From: CAVSKL01 sp963728475 [NCBI: Candidatus Eiseniibacteriota bacterium]
Lineage (GTDB): Bacteria > Eisenbacteria > RBG-16-71-46 > JABDJR01
Direction: 5' to 3'
NCBI GenBank assembly: GCA_963728475.1
Contig: CAVSKL010000003.1
Location: 496,001 to 560,000 of the forward strand
DNA length: 64,000 nt
The notes beneath the pieces were generated by a model, which was not told where the DNA came from, did not search any database, and was given only the letters and a program-made list of their open reading frames with translations. The position numbers and the translations under genes are program-made. How positions within the stretch are numbered: position 1 is the stretch's first letter; each line of letters begins with the position of its first letter. Shown one piece after another: positions 43,723 to 52,144 of the stretch.

Positions 43723-44118
43723 ATGTTCAAGCGGGGAACCCCCGCCGCCATCCTGCTGATGCGGCTCTTCGTCGGACTCAACTTCGTCTTCGCCCACGGG
43801 CTGGGCAAGGTCTCGAACCCCGAGGCGTTCCTTCACGGGAACGGCGTGGGCAGGTTCCCGGTCCCGGTCGTCTTCGGGACCCTGGCCATGCTGTCGGAGT
43901 TCGTGGGGGGGACGCTCCTCACCCTGGGCCTCTGGACCCGGGTGGCCGCGCTCTTCATCCTCGGGACCATGCTGGGGGCGTCGCTGGTGGTGCACGGCGC
44001 CGATCCCTGGGCCCGCAAGGAGCTGGCGGTGGCCTACGCGGTGATGGCGCTCTTCTTCCTGGCTCACGGGGGCGGGGAGTTTTCGGTGGACCGGTTGATT
44101 CGCGGGAAGCGTAAATAG
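43723..44118 (+). CDS. DoxX-family membrane protein
   Basis: A 131-residue protein with four hydrophobic helices and the DoxX-family start LLMRLFVGLNFVFAHGLGKV, then GTLAMLSEFVGGTLLTLGLW. The family occurs as a subunit of thiosulfate:quinone oxidoreductase and in oxidative-stress complexes, but isolated copies like this have no defined role. AAAGGAG precedes the ATG. Divergent from the MBL operon; nadA follows 89 nt downstream on the same strand. Confidence 0.88.
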   Translation: MFKRGTPAAILLMRLFVGLNFVFAHGLGKVSNPEAFLHGNGVGRFPVPVVFGTLAMLSEFVGGTLLTLGLWTRVAALFILGTMLGASLVVHGADPWARKELAVAYAVMALFFLAHGGGEFSVDRLIRGKRK

Positions 44119-44207
44119 TTGCAGATCATTGGATTGGGCGGAATCGCCCCCCGGGAGGCGGCTCCCGGCCCCCGGACCGTCTTCCGGCGGAGTACACTTG
44201 ATCGGCC

Positions 44208-45281
44208 ATGAAAGCGATCACCTATCCCGGCACCGTTCCCGCCATGATCGACCATCTCCGGTCCCGGCTGGCCGACGTGGTCCCCGATCCCGAGATCCGG
44301 CTCAAGGCCGAGGTCGCGGTGGAGGTGAACCGGCTGAAGCGCGAGCGGAACGCGGTCATCCTCGGGCACAACTACATGGAGCCGGTGCTCTACCATTCGG
44401 TCCCCGACTTCACCGGCGACTCGCTCTACCTCTCGCGGGTCTCCGCCGAGTCCGACGCCGACATGATCGTGTTCTGCGGGGTCCGCTTCATGGCGGAGAC
44501 CGCGAAGATCCTGAACCCGGCGCGCACGGTCCTGTTGCCGAGCGCCAAGGGGGGCTGCTCCCTGGCCGCCAGCATCACCGCCGAAGACGTGCGGCGGCTC
44601 AAGGCCCGCTACCCCGGGGTGCCGGTGGTCACCTACGTCAACACCTACGCCGACGTGAAGGCGGAGTCCGACTACTGCGTGACCTCGGGGAACGCGGAGC
44701 AGATGGTGCGGAAGCTCCGCGAAGCCGGCCACGACCGCATCATCTTCCTCCCCGACGAGTACCTGGGGGGGAACGTGGCCCGCGACACCGGGATGAAGTT
44801 CATCGTGCCGGGGGTGAGCGGCGGCGACCGACCCGCCGGGGACGCGGAGCGACTTCGCAACACGGTGATCGGGTGGGGCGGCCGCTGCGAGGTCCACGAC
44901 AAGTTCACGGTGGAGGACATCGTCAATGCCCGCAAGCAGTTTCCCGACGTGGTGGTGCTGGCGCATCCCGAATGCAGCCCCGAGGTGGTGGCCGCCGCCG
45001 ACTTTTCCGGCAGCACCACCGGCATGATCCGCTACGTGGAGAACATGAAGAGCGGCCGCTATCTCCTGTTGACCGAGTGTTCGATGGGGGACAACATCGC
45101 CTCCAAGAACCCCGATCGCGAGATGCTCCGGCTCTGCAGCGTGCGCTGTCCCCACATGAACGAGATCACGTTGGAGGACACCCTGGCCTCACTCCGGGAG
45201 CTGCGCTACCGGATCGAGGTCCCGGAGCCGGTGCGGGTGCGGGCCCGCGCGGCCCTCGACCGCATGATCGCGGTGGGCTAG
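44208..45281 (+). CDS. nadA: Quinolinate synthase
   Basis: A 357-residue NadA. It condenses iminoaspartate with dihydroxyacetone phosphate in NAD synthesis, using a 4Fe-4S cluster. Motifs: GHNYMEPVLYHSVPDFTGDS near residue 53, VTYVNTYADVKAESDYCVTS near 141, GRCEVHDKF near 226, AHPECSPEV and MLRLCSVRCPHMNEITLED. Likely cluster cysteines are C117 (KGGC), C256 (HPEC) and one of C310/C314. It belongs to the longer NadA type. NadB and NadC are not adjacent. TACACT upstream might be a -10, but no -35 is seen. Confidence 0.94.
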   Translation: MKAITYPGTVPAMIDHLRSRLADVVPDPEIRLKAEVAVEVNRLKRERNAVILGHNYMEPVLYHSVPDFTGDSLYLSRVSAESDADMIVFCGVRFMAETAKILNPARTVLLPSAKGGCSLAASITAEDVRRLKARYPGVPVVTYVNTYADVKAESDYCVTSGNAEQMVRKLREAGHDRIIFLPDEYLGGNVARDTGMKFIVPGVSGGDRPAGDAERLRNTVIGWGGRCEVHDKFTVEDIVNARKQFPDVVVLAHPECSPEVVAAADFSGSTTGMIRYVENMKSGRYLLLTECSMGDNIASKNPDREMLRLCSVRCPHMNEITLEDTLASLRELRYRIEVPEPVRVRARAALDRMIAVG

Positions 45282-45338
45282 GAGCCGGTTCCCCCCGGCG
45301 CGTGGGACACCGCGCCCGGCGAGCGCTCCCCCGTGGCG

Positions 45339-46256
45339 CTACCAGTACCGCTCGTAGTGCACGTCGACCGCCCCCCGGCGGAGGTCGGAGTTCATGCCGC
45401 GGTCGCGCTCCAGGATCTCCACCAGCCCCGGGGCCTCGGGGAAGACGCGCCTGCCGGTGAGAAGCCGCGGCGGTCCGATCATCCCGGGATTGCCGCACAG
45501 GAAGACCTGGGTGCGCCCGGGCTCGATGGCGAACCCCGCCGCGCTCTCGATGGTTCCGTCGGCGAAGAGATCCTGGAGCCGGCGACCGTCGAAGTCCGGC
45601 TCCCGGGTGGCGATCGCGTGATAGCGATAGCGGGGAAAGAGCCCGGCCAGGCGACGGTGCACGCCGTCGTAGGCCAGGTCCCCGCGATACCGGACCGAGA
45701 CCACCGAGGCGATCCGCCCGGGGTGGCCGCGGCGCAGCAGCTCCCAGATCATCCGGTTGTGGGGGGCCTCGCCGGTCCCGGTGGCGAGAAAGAGCAGGTC
45801 GTCCTCGGGGCCGACCGGGGCCAGGGTGTAGTTCCCCAGCGGCTCCCCGGCCAGGAACAGCCGGTCTCCGGGTTCCCGGCAGAAAAGCCGGCCGGTGAGG
45901 TTGGGCACCCGGCTCGCCCGCTGCGCCGGCGGAAACACCAGGCTCAGGAAGAACTCGAGCGAGGTCTCCTCGTCCCGCCGGACGAGCCGGCCCCCGCCCG
46001 GGTCGAGGATGGGGGAACTCACCGAGTAGGCGCGGCGGATCACCGAATCGGGGGCGAGCCGCTTGGCGGTGCCGGCCTCGGCCCCCGGCATGACCGGTTC
46101 CCATACCCCCAGCCCCAGCTCCACCCACTGGCCGGCCATCGGTTGCGGGAGGGGGCCGTCGGGGACCACCCGGATCACCATCACCGAGTCGCGGCAGACC
46201 CGCTTGTGCACGATGGCCGCGTTGTAATGGGTTTCTCGGAGCCGGTCCTGGTCCAT
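45339..46256 (-). CDS. Ferredoxin-NADP+ reductase (Fpr-like)
   Basis: A 305-residue flavoprotein. The FAD site has RRAYSVSSP near residue 74 and GNYTLAPV near 143; the NADP(H) domain has TGTGEAPHNRMI near 160 and VFLCGNPGMIG near 250. It ends in VHYERYW, with an aromatic C-terminus that stacks on the flavin as in bacterial Fpr enzymes. It exchanges electrons between NADPH and ferredoxin/flavodoxin in the cytosol. It lies 42 nt downstream of xthA on the same strand, so the two may be co-transcribed; convergent with nadA. Confidence 0.88.
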   Translation of the reverse strand: MDQDRLRETHYNAAIVHKRVCRDSVMVIRVVPDGPLPQPMAGQWVELGLGVWEPVMPGAEAGTAKRLAPDSVIRRAYSVSSPILDPGGGRLVRRDEETSLEFFLSLVFPPAQRASRVPNLTGRLFCREPGDRLFLAGEPLGNYTLAPVGPEDDLLFLATGTGEAPHNRMIWELLRRGHPGRIASVVSVRYRGDLAYDGVHRRLAGLFPRYRYHAIATREPDFDGRRLQDLFADGTIESAAGFAIEPGRTQVFLCGNPGMIGPPRLLTGRRVFPEAPGLVEILERDRGMNSDLRRGAVDVHYERYW

Positions 46257-46298
46257 GGGTGCGCCCGGGAAGGGCCGGCGGGGGCTTCCGCCGGCGGT

Positions 46299-47066
46299 TC
46301 AGTCCAGGTGGGCGGTCACCGGGGCGTGATCCGAGGGCTTCTCGCCCCCCCGCTCCTCGCGGTCGACCACGACCTCGCGCACGCGACCGGCGACGCCGGC
46401 GGAGACCAGGAAGTGGTCGATCCGGAGCCCCCGGTCCCGCCGGAAACCGCCCATGCGATAGTCCCACCAAGTATAGATGCCGCCGGCTTCGGTGTGGAGG
46501 CGTAGCGCGTCGGCGAGTCCGAGTCCAAGGAGCGCCCGGAACCTCTCCTTCTCCGGCTCGCTGAACAGCACCTGCCCGCGCCATGCCGCGGGATCGTGAA
46601 CATCGCGGTCCTCGGGAGCGACATTGAAATCGCCGCACACCAGGAGCCCGGGATGCTCCTTCAGCTCCCGTTCGAGGTGTTCGCGGAAGCGGTCGAGCCA
46701 GGCGAGCTTGTACGCGTACTTGTCGGTTCCCACCGCCTTCCCGTTGGGAACGTACACGTTCACCACCCGGAGCCCGGCGTAGCCGGCGGCGATCACCCGG
46801 CTCTCCGCGGCTTCGTCGTCGCCGGGAAGCCCGCGGCGGACGTCTCCGAGAATGCCACGGGAGAGGAGCGCGACCCCGTTGTAGGTCTTCTGGCCGAAGC
46901 TCTCCACCGTGTAGCCCAGCGCTTCGAACTGGGCCCGGGGGAAGGTCCCGTCCACCGTTTTGATCTCCTGCAGGCAGAGGAGATCGGGCTCGTTCGCCCT
47001 CAGCCAGTCGAGAACCCGGGAAAGCCGGGCGCGGATGGAGTTGACGTTCCAGGTGGTGATTTTCAT
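46299..47066 (-). CDS. xthA: Exodeoxyribonuclease III (AP endonuclease)
   Basis: A 255-residue enzyme of the exo/endo/phosphatase fold: MKITTWNVNSIRARL start, LCLQEIKT (catalytic Glu near residue 35), NVYVPNGKAVG, GDFNVAPEDRDVHDP, WWDYR, RIDHFLVS and SDHAPVTAHLD. It nicks at abasic sites and degrades 3' ends in base-excision repair. The ATG at 47066 gives the canonical family N-terminus. Divergent from the small secreted protein gene. Confidence 0.95.
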   Translation of the reverse strand: MKITTWNVNSIRARLSRVLDWLRANEPDLLCLQEIKTVDGTFPRAQFEALGYTVESFGQKTYNGVALLSRGILGDVRRGLPGDDEAAESRVIAAGYAGLRVVNVYVPNGKAVGTDKYAYKLAWLDRFREHLERELKEHPGLLVCGDFNVAPEDRDVHDPAAWRGQVLFSEPEKERFRALLGLGLADALRLHTEAGGIYTWWDYRMGGFRRDRGLRIDHFLVSAGVAGRVREVVVDREERGGEKPSDHAPVTAHLD

Positions 47067-47201
47067 GGGTGCGAACCGGTCGCGCGATCGTATCAACCCG
47101 GGGACCGGGTCGTCATGTTCTTTGGGGGCCGGGTACGCCCGTGCCGCCCGGCGGCCGGACGGCCTTGACAAACACTCACCACCCGAACCGGAGGTCGAAC
47201 C

Positions 47202-47528
47202 ATGACGCGTATTCTGCGCATTCTCCTTCCCGCTCTCGCACTGGTCCTGGCCGGTGGGCTCGCCACCGCCCGCGCGGGGAACGCCGCCACCAACGGAAAG
47301 GACCACAACCAGAAGTTCACCTTCACCGACGTGGCGTTTCCCGACGGCACCTCCGGGACCATCCGGGCCGGAGTGAAGATCAACAACCAGAGCACCGACG
47401 CCGAAGCCGGGTACTACACTCCCGACGACCAGTACCTGGGTAGGTACCAGGAAGTGGACGGCTTCGCCTCGACCGATCCCGACTCGGTCCGGCGGTGGGC
47501 CCTGGATCACTATGCGGACCGGCAATAG
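47202..47528 (+). CDS. Small secreted protein of unknown function
   Basis: A 108-residue protein with a signal peptide (MTRILRILLPALALVLAGGL, cleavage near ATARA) and a mature part of about 80 residues rich in D, T, Y and Q, with one region like VAFPDGTSGTIRAGVKINNQ. There are no cysteines and no recognised motif. CCGGAGG lies about 8 nt before the ATG. Monocistronic, followed by a strong hairpin. It may be a small periplasmic or extracellular protein; I cannot assign a function. Confidence 0.65.
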   Translation: MTRILRILLPALALVLAGGLATARAGNAATNGKDHNQKFTFTDVAFPDGTSGTIRAGVKINNQSTDAEAGYYTPDDQYLGRYQEVDGFASTDPDSVRRWALDHYADRQ

Positions 47529-47549
47529 CGTGCCGTTCGCGTGAGCATG

Positions 47550-47583
47550 GGACGGGCCGGGTTCCGGAGGGCCCGACCCGTCC
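47550..47583. terminator. Bidirectional terminator hairpin
   Basis: GGACGGGCCGGG (47550-47561) pairs with CCCGACCCGTCC (47572-47583), 12 bp with one mismatch and a 10-nt loop, between the convergent secreted-protein and aminotransferase genes. Confidence 0.6.
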
Positions 47584-47658
47584 GATTCCCGGCCGCCGGG
47601 GACGCCTTGCGCGCCGGGCATCGTCCCGCCGCCCGTCTTCCCGCCGGCCGGCACGCGG

Positions 47659-48795
47659 TCAGCTCGAAGCGAGCAGCTCCAGGAACCGGTCGATGTGCTC
47701 GGGGGAGTTGTAGATGTGGGGGGAGACCCGGATTCCGTCCTCCCGGAGACTCACCACCACGCCGTTCTCCCGGAGCCCGGCGTGGGCGGCCCGCACCCGG
47801 GCGGGGTCGTCGGTCTCCACCACCAGCATCGGGCCCGGCGGCTCGCCCCGCGGCTCGCGGCGCCGGAACGGCGCGGGCAGACCTCCGGCGAGCCGGTCCA
47901 GGAGCCCGGTCACGTGGCGGTGGATGTCGGCGAGGCCGATCTCGCCGATCAGCTCCGCGCTTCGCGCCAGCCCCGACACGTTGATGTAGGAGGCCGCCTC
48001 CGGCGCGTCGTAGCGCCGGGCGGTGGCGGCCCAGCTCCAGTCGCCGCGCGGCAGGGTGTTGAAGTTCTCCGCGCCCTCGGCCGCGGTCCAGCTGAGCGCG
48101 GTGGGCGGCACCCGGTCCCACCACGCCGGATCCAGCCGGGCGAACCCGGTGCCGTAGGGGGAGAGCATCCACTTGTAGGCGCCCACCGCGAGAATGGAAA
48201 TGCGCTGGGCGACCACGTCCACCGGCATCACCCCGCAGGCCTGGGTGGCGTCCACCGCCAGGAAGATGTCGCGCTCCGCACAGAAGCGTCCCAGCCGTTC
48301 CACGTCCCGCACCTGTCCAGTTCCGAAGTCGACCAGGCTGGCCACGATCACCCGGGTATCGGGGGTGACCGCGTCGAGGAGATCCTGGGTGGTGGCGGCG
48401 CGGCCCCGGCCCCGGACGTAGACCGGCCGGGCCCCGTGGCGGCGGGCCGCGTTCGCCCAGATGTAGATGTTGGAGGGGAACTCCGAGGCCCCGATCACCA
48501 CCTCGTCGTGGGGTTCGAAGGGAAAACCGAGAGCGGCCAGATTCATGCCGTGGGCGGAACCGGTGCCGAGGGTGATCTCTTCGGGGCGGGCGCCGATCAG
48601 GGGGGCGATGGCCGCGCGGGCGCGGTCGGGAAGGCGGAAGTAGATGTCGTCGGGGACGCGGTTGGGGTAGGTCTTGAGCGGGATCGCCTCCTCGATGGCC
48701 CGGACGGTGACCCGGGGGAGGGGGCCGTGGTTGGCGCAGTTCAGGTAGACGAGGCCGTCGAAGTCTTCGAAGTGCGACGCGCCCCCCTCGATCAT
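47659..48795 (-). CDS. Class-V PLP-dependent aminotransferase/cysteine desulfurase-like protein
   Basis: A 378-residue fold-type I PLP enzyme. The cofactor motifs are GTGSAHGMNLAAL near residue 77, D182 in AVDATQACG, and K208 in GAYKWMLSPYGTG, the Schiff-base lysine. No catalytic cysteine loop is obvious, so isopenicillin-N-epimerase-like or selenocysteine-lyase-like members are alternatives to a desulfurase. It starts in an ATGA overlap with the Trm112-like gene upstream and is convergent with the small secreted protein gene. Confidence 0.82.
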   Translation of the reverse strand: MIEGGASHFEDFDGLVYLNCANHGPLPRVTVRAIEEAIPLKTYPNRVPDDIYFRLPDRARAAIAPLIGARPEEITLGTGSAHGMNLAALGFPFEPHDEVVIGASEFPSNIYIWANAARRHGARPVYVRGRGRAATTQDLLDAVTPDTRVIVASLVDFGTGQVRDVERLGRFCAERDIFLAVDATQACGVMPVDVVAQRISILAVGAYKWMLSPYGTGFARLDPAWWDRVPPTALSWTAAEGAENFNTLPRGDWSWAATARRYDAPEAASYINVSGLARSAELIGEIGLADIHRHVTGLLDRLAGGLPAPFRRREPRGEPPGPMLVVETDDPARVRAAHAGLRENGVVVSLREDGIRVSPHIYNSPEHIDRFLELLASS

Positions 48796-49004
48796 GCCTT
48801 TCCGTGCTTCTTCATGATCTCGGTCCAGGCGGCCGGGTCCAGCTCCTCCGATTCCTCCACCAGCATGTTGGGGATGCCGTCCTCGACCTTGTAGCGGCGG
48901 CGGGTCTCGGGATCGGTGGAGACGAGGGTGTCGCCGTCCAGCACCAGGGGCGCGTGGGAAACGGGACAGACCAGGATGTCGAGCAGTTCCTTGCTGATGG
49001 TCAC
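48792..49004 (-). CDS. Trm112/UPF0434-like small protein
   Basis: A 70-residue protein from GTG with a VTISKELLDILVCPVSHAPL start, the classic Trm112-like pattern, where CP-x2 to x3 and a second YKVEDGIPNMLVEES segment form a small zinc-ribbon-like domain. Only one cysteine is present, so zinc binding is probably lost. GAGGAG lies about 8 nt before the GTG. It may assist a methyltransferase or act with the coupled PLP enzyme downstream (ATGA overlap). Confidence 0.85.
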   Translation of the reverse strand: MTISKELLDILVCPVSHAPLVLDGDTLVSTDPETRRRYKVEDGIPNMLVEESEELDPAAWTEIMKKHGKA

Positions 49005-49490
49005 GGGCGGCTCTCCTCTGTTCCGGGGAAGGCGTCGGGTCCGGACCGGTGATTCTAACGCAGGGGCGGGGGGGGGGGAATCGGGGCAACCCGGGAGCGG
49101 GGCCTCCGGAGTTCGATGTGGCCGACTGCAACGCCAGGATCTCGGATCTGCCCATGCCGGAGAACGCCGGCCACGTGTGGTTCCCGGCCCGCGCGGGCCG
49201 CCGGAGCTGTAACCCCGCCACCGCGCCCGGCGAACGGAGCCTGCGGCACGGTGCCGATCCGCGCCGGTGCCCCCGGGGGCCGGCTGAAGGCGATGTACCG
49301 AACCGGCCGTTTCCCCGGGGAAACTCACGCCGGAAGGCGCCGGGGGCAATGCGGCTAATTCTTTGTGGCACTTGACGGTACCCGGGTTCGCGGGTGCAGG
49401 CGGTTTGGCTCGTGCGCCAGGCCGGCCTCCGTCCGGCCGGCGCGGTCCAATCCCGATCCGCGCCGGGACGGTGTGCCCCGGAGGCCGGCG
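49005..49490. other. 486-nt intergenic region with a palindromic repeat and a G-run
   Basis: No gene is supported. It contains an 11-G homopolymer (49068-49078), the third copy of the palindromic repeat (49309-49324) and several short GC stems (for example GCCGG...CCGGC near 49435). It lies between the Trm112-like operon promoter side and the 3' end of modC, both on the minus strand. Confidence 0.6.
49309..49324. repeat. Palindromic repeat, copy 3
   Basis: GTTTCCCCGGGGAAAC, a 16-bp perfect palindrome sharing the exact 14-bp core with copies 1 and 2, here purely intergenic. Confidence 0.9.
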
Positions 49491-50606
49491 CTACGTTCCG
49501 AGCACCACCCCGCGAAGCGCGCTCGACTTGATCAGGAGGTGCACCTCGCGGCCGGGTTCGATCCCCAGTCCCTGCCGTGAGGCCTCGGTGATCTCCGCCC
49601 AGACCGTGGGACCCGCCGTCGCGCCCGCGCCGGAACCCGCGCCGGAACCCGCGACCGAACCCGGCCCCACCTCCACCGCCGCCAGCCAGAACGGCCCCGC
49701 CGGCTCCAGCCGGGTCACCCGGCCGGGAAGCGCGTTCCGCGCGCTGGTCCGCGGCGGCTCGCCCACCGCGAGCAGCACTTCCTGCGCACCCACCGTGACG
49801 TAGGCCTCGGCGCCGGGACGCGCGCCCTCCAGGGCCAGCACCAGCCGCGCGCCCCCGCAATCCACCACCGCCTGGCCGCCGGCCGTCTCGACGACCCGCC
49901 CCGAGAGCGTGGTCTCGACCCCTTCGCCCCCGGCCCCGCCCAGGGCCCGGCCCATGAGTTCCTCCGGCGCCCCGGTGGCGAAGGTCGTCCCCGCGTCCAT
50001 GAGCGACATCTCCCCCACCAGCGACAGGAAGTCCGAGAAGACGTGGCTCACCAGCATCATCCGCACGTCCAGGCTCTCGCGGAGGCGCAACAGGTACGCC
50101 AGCACCCGCCGGCGGAGCGCCGGGTCGAGCCCGGTCAACGGCTCGTCCAGGAGCAGGAGCCGGGGCCGGGCCAACAGCGCCCGCCCCACCGCGGCCAGCC
50201 GCCCCTGGCCCCCGGAGAGCTGGGACGGCCGGCGCTCGAGGAGCGGCTCCAGGTCCAGGAGCGCCACCACCTCGTCGAACCCGGGCCCGGTCACCGATGG
50301 CGGCACCCGGGGAAACCGAAGGTTCTCGCGCACGGTGAGATGCGGGAAGAGCCGCCCCTCCTGGAACACCATCCCCACCCGCCTCTGCTCGGGAGCGAGC
50401 GACACCCCCCGGGCGGAGTCGAAGAGCACGGTCCCGCCCACCTCGATCCGCCCCCGGCGCGGCGTCAGCAGGCCGGCCACGGCCAGGAGCAGGGACGTCT
50501 TGCCGCTCCCCGAGGGACCGAAGAACCCGCTCACCCGGGCCGCGGTCTCGATCTGGACCGACACCGGGAACCGCCCGCGGAGGAACTCCACCTCGATCCG
50601 GATCAC
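49491..50606 (-). CDS. modC: Molybdate ABC transporter ATP-binding protein
   Basis: A 371-residue ABC ATPase from GTG (GGAGG 8 nt upstream). Walker A is GPSGSGKT (K36), the Q-loop FQEGRLFPHLTV, the signature LSGGQ near residue 126, Walker B LLLLDEPL near 147 and the H-loop VSHVF. A C-terminal region (about 230-371) contains Mop/TOBE-like domains (VTVGAQEVLLAVGE, AAVEVGPG, LIKSSALRGVV) that bind molybdate/tungstate, split by a Gly/Ala-Ser linker of simple repeats. It starts inside the modB stop (GTGA overlap). Energises molybdate import. Confidence 0.93.
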   Translation of the reverse strand: MIRIEVEFLRGRFPVSVQIETAARVSGFFGPSGSGKTSLLLAVAGLLTPRRGRIEVGGTVLFDSARGVSLAPEQRRVGMVFQEGRLFPHLTVRENLRFPRVPPSVTGPGFDEVVALLDLEPLLERRPSQLSGGQGRLAAVGRALLARPRLLLLDEPLTGLDPALRRRVLAYLLRLRESLDVRMMLVSHVFSDFLSLVGEMSLMDAGTTFATGAPEELMGRALGGAGGEGVETTLSGRVVETAGGQAVVDCGGARLVLALEGARPGAEAYVTVGAQEVLLAVGEPPRTSARNALPGRVTRLEPAGPFWLAAVEVGPGSVAGSGAGSGAGATAGPTVWAEITEASRQGLGIEPGREVHLLIKSSALRGVVLGT

Positions 50607-51283
50607 CGGCCGCTCCTCCGCTCGCGCGCCGCGATCCACTCGGTGACGAGCAATGCCGCCACCGAGAGCCCCACCGAGACCGCGGCCAGCCGGAAGATCT
50701 CCGCCTCGTGGCCGGGAATGGCGGCCTGGCGGTAGATCTCCAGCGCCAGGGTCCGGGTGCCGGGCACGTTCGGCGCGACCATGACGGTGGCGCCGAACTC
50801 GCCGAGGCCTCGGGCGAATGCGAGGACCGCCCCCGCGATGATCCCGGGGCGGGCCAGGGGCAGGGTCACCTTCCAGAGCGTCCGCCAGGGCCCGTGACCC
50901 AGGGTGCGGGACGCCGCCTCCAGCCCCGGATCCACCCCTTCCACCGCCAGCCGCACCGAGCGGACCAGAAGCGGCAGCCCCACCACCGCCGCCGCCAGCG
51001 CCATCGCCACCCAGGTGAAGGCGATCTGCACCCCCAGCCCCTGCCAGGCCAGGCGCCCCAGCCCGCCCTCGCGGCCGAACACCACCAGCAGCAGGTAGCC
51101 GGTGAGAACGGGGGGGAGCACCAGCGGCAGGAAGATCAGCGCTTCCAGGAGCGCCTTGCCGCGGAAGCGGCGGCGGGCAAGGAGCCACCCGAGGAATACC
51201 CCGAGCGGGACGGCCACCGCCAGCCCCGCGCCCGCCACCAGGAGCGACATGCGGAGCGCGGACCACTCGAGGGCGTTCAACAT
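50603..51283 (-). CDS. modB: Molybdate ABC transporter permease
   Basis: A 226-residue inner-membrane permease with five to six helices and the binding-protein-dependent transport EAA-like loop (EAASRTLGHGPWRTLWKVTLPLARPG). The ModB-type terminal region has GEFGATVMVAPNVPGTRTL. It pairs with ModC. It starts 54 nt downstream of the modA stop and overlaps modC by GTGA. Molybdenum may serve molybdoenzymes elsewhere in the genome; none is in this window. Confidence 0.94.
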   Translation of the reverse strand: MLNALEWSALRMSLLVAGAGLAVAVPLGVFLGWLLARRRFRGKALLEALIFLPLVLPPVLTGYLLLVVFGREGGLGRLAWQGLGVQIAFTWVAMALAAAVVGLPLLVRSVRLAVEGVDPGLEAASRTLGHGPWRTLWKVTLPLARPGIIAGAVLAFARGLGEFGATVMVAPNVPGTRTLALEIYRQAAIPGHEAEIFRLAAVSVGLSVAALLVTEWIAARERRSGR

Positions 51284-51337
51284 GGGTTCACCGGTGGGCC
51301 GGCCGGACTTGGGGCGGCCGGCGGGCGGGGGGCATCG

Positions 51338-52144
51338 CTAGGTTCCCAGGAACCCGCGCTGGCGGAAGATGGTCTTGCCCTGGGGGCCGGAGAGGAAGTC
51401 GAGAAAGGCCCTCGCCGCGGCCTCGCGCGGCGTACCCGCCACCACCCCGCCGGTATAGACGATGACGTCGTGGGTGCCCTCGGGGAGGGGGAAGAGGATG
51501 TCCACCCGGTCGCTGGATTCGGCGTCGGTGGTGTAGACCACCGCGCCGTCCACCTCGCCCCGCTCCACCTTGGCCAGGACCTCGCGCGCGTTGGCCCCGA
51601 AGACCGCGTGCGGGGCCACGTCGCCCCAGACCCCGAAGAATTCGAGCGACTGCCGGGTGTACTTCCCGAGCGGCACCGAGGTGGGCTCGCCGAGGGCGAT
51701 CTTCGGGAACTTGTCGAGAAGATAGTAGTTGGGCGGCCGAATGGTCGCGTCCTTGGGGACCACCACCGAGAGCTGGTTCCAGGCCAGGACCCGCGTGGTG
51801 CCGGGGACCAGCCGGCCGCGCGCCTGGAGGGTATCGGTCCAGGCCGGGTCGGCGGAGACGAAGACGTCGGCGGGGGCACCCTTGAGGATCTGGGTGGCCA
51901 GGAGGCTGGAGCCGGCGGGGTTGATCTCCACCGGGGCGCCGCCCTGGGAGGTGTAGGCGCGGGCGGCGTCCTCGAGCACGTCGGTGAGGGACGCGGCCGC
52001 GTAGACCGTGAGCTTCCGGCCGCCGCAGCCGGTGAGAGCGGCGCAGACGAAGAGGAGCGTGACCGCCGCCGGAACCGCCCCGCGTCCGGCAGAGAGGCGG
52101 CGCCTGCGACCGGGCCCTGGGGAGGCGGCCGCGGGGGGCATCAT
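51338..52144 (-). CDS. modA: Molybdate-binding lipoprotein
   Basis: A 268-residue periplasmic binding protein with a lipoprotein signal ending CAALTGC (cysteine about residue 40) and the ModA-type core: LTVYAAASLTDVLED, NPAGSSLLATQILKGAPADVFVSADP, and GANAREVLAKVERGEVDGAVVYTTDA. It captures molybdate/tungstate outside the inner membrane. The ATG overlaps the topA stop (ATGA); an ATG one codon later is also possible. The order topA-modABC is unusual. Confidence 0.93.
   Translation of the reverse strand: MMPPAAASPGPGRRRRLSAGRGAVPAAVTLLFVCAALTGCGGRKLTVYAAASLTDVLEDAARAYTSQGGAPVEINPAGSSLLATQILKGAPADVFVSADPAWTDTLQARGRLVPGTTRVLAWNQLSVVVPKDATIRPPNYYLLDKFPKIALGEPTSVPLGKYTRQSLEFFGVWGDVAPHAVFGANAREVLAKVERGEVDGAVVYTTDAESSDRVDILFPLPEGTHDVIVYTGGVVAGTPREAAARAFLDFLSGPQGKTIFRQRGFLGT

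Noticed and set aside
44191-44207. TACACT upstream of nadA as a -10 box
   Set aside because: No -35-like sequence at the right distance and it is only a few bases from the start codon.
49363-49803. Plus-strand open frames in the gap after the third palindrome
   Set aside because: Low-complexity, no Shine-Dalgarno, and most overlap modC on the opposite strand.
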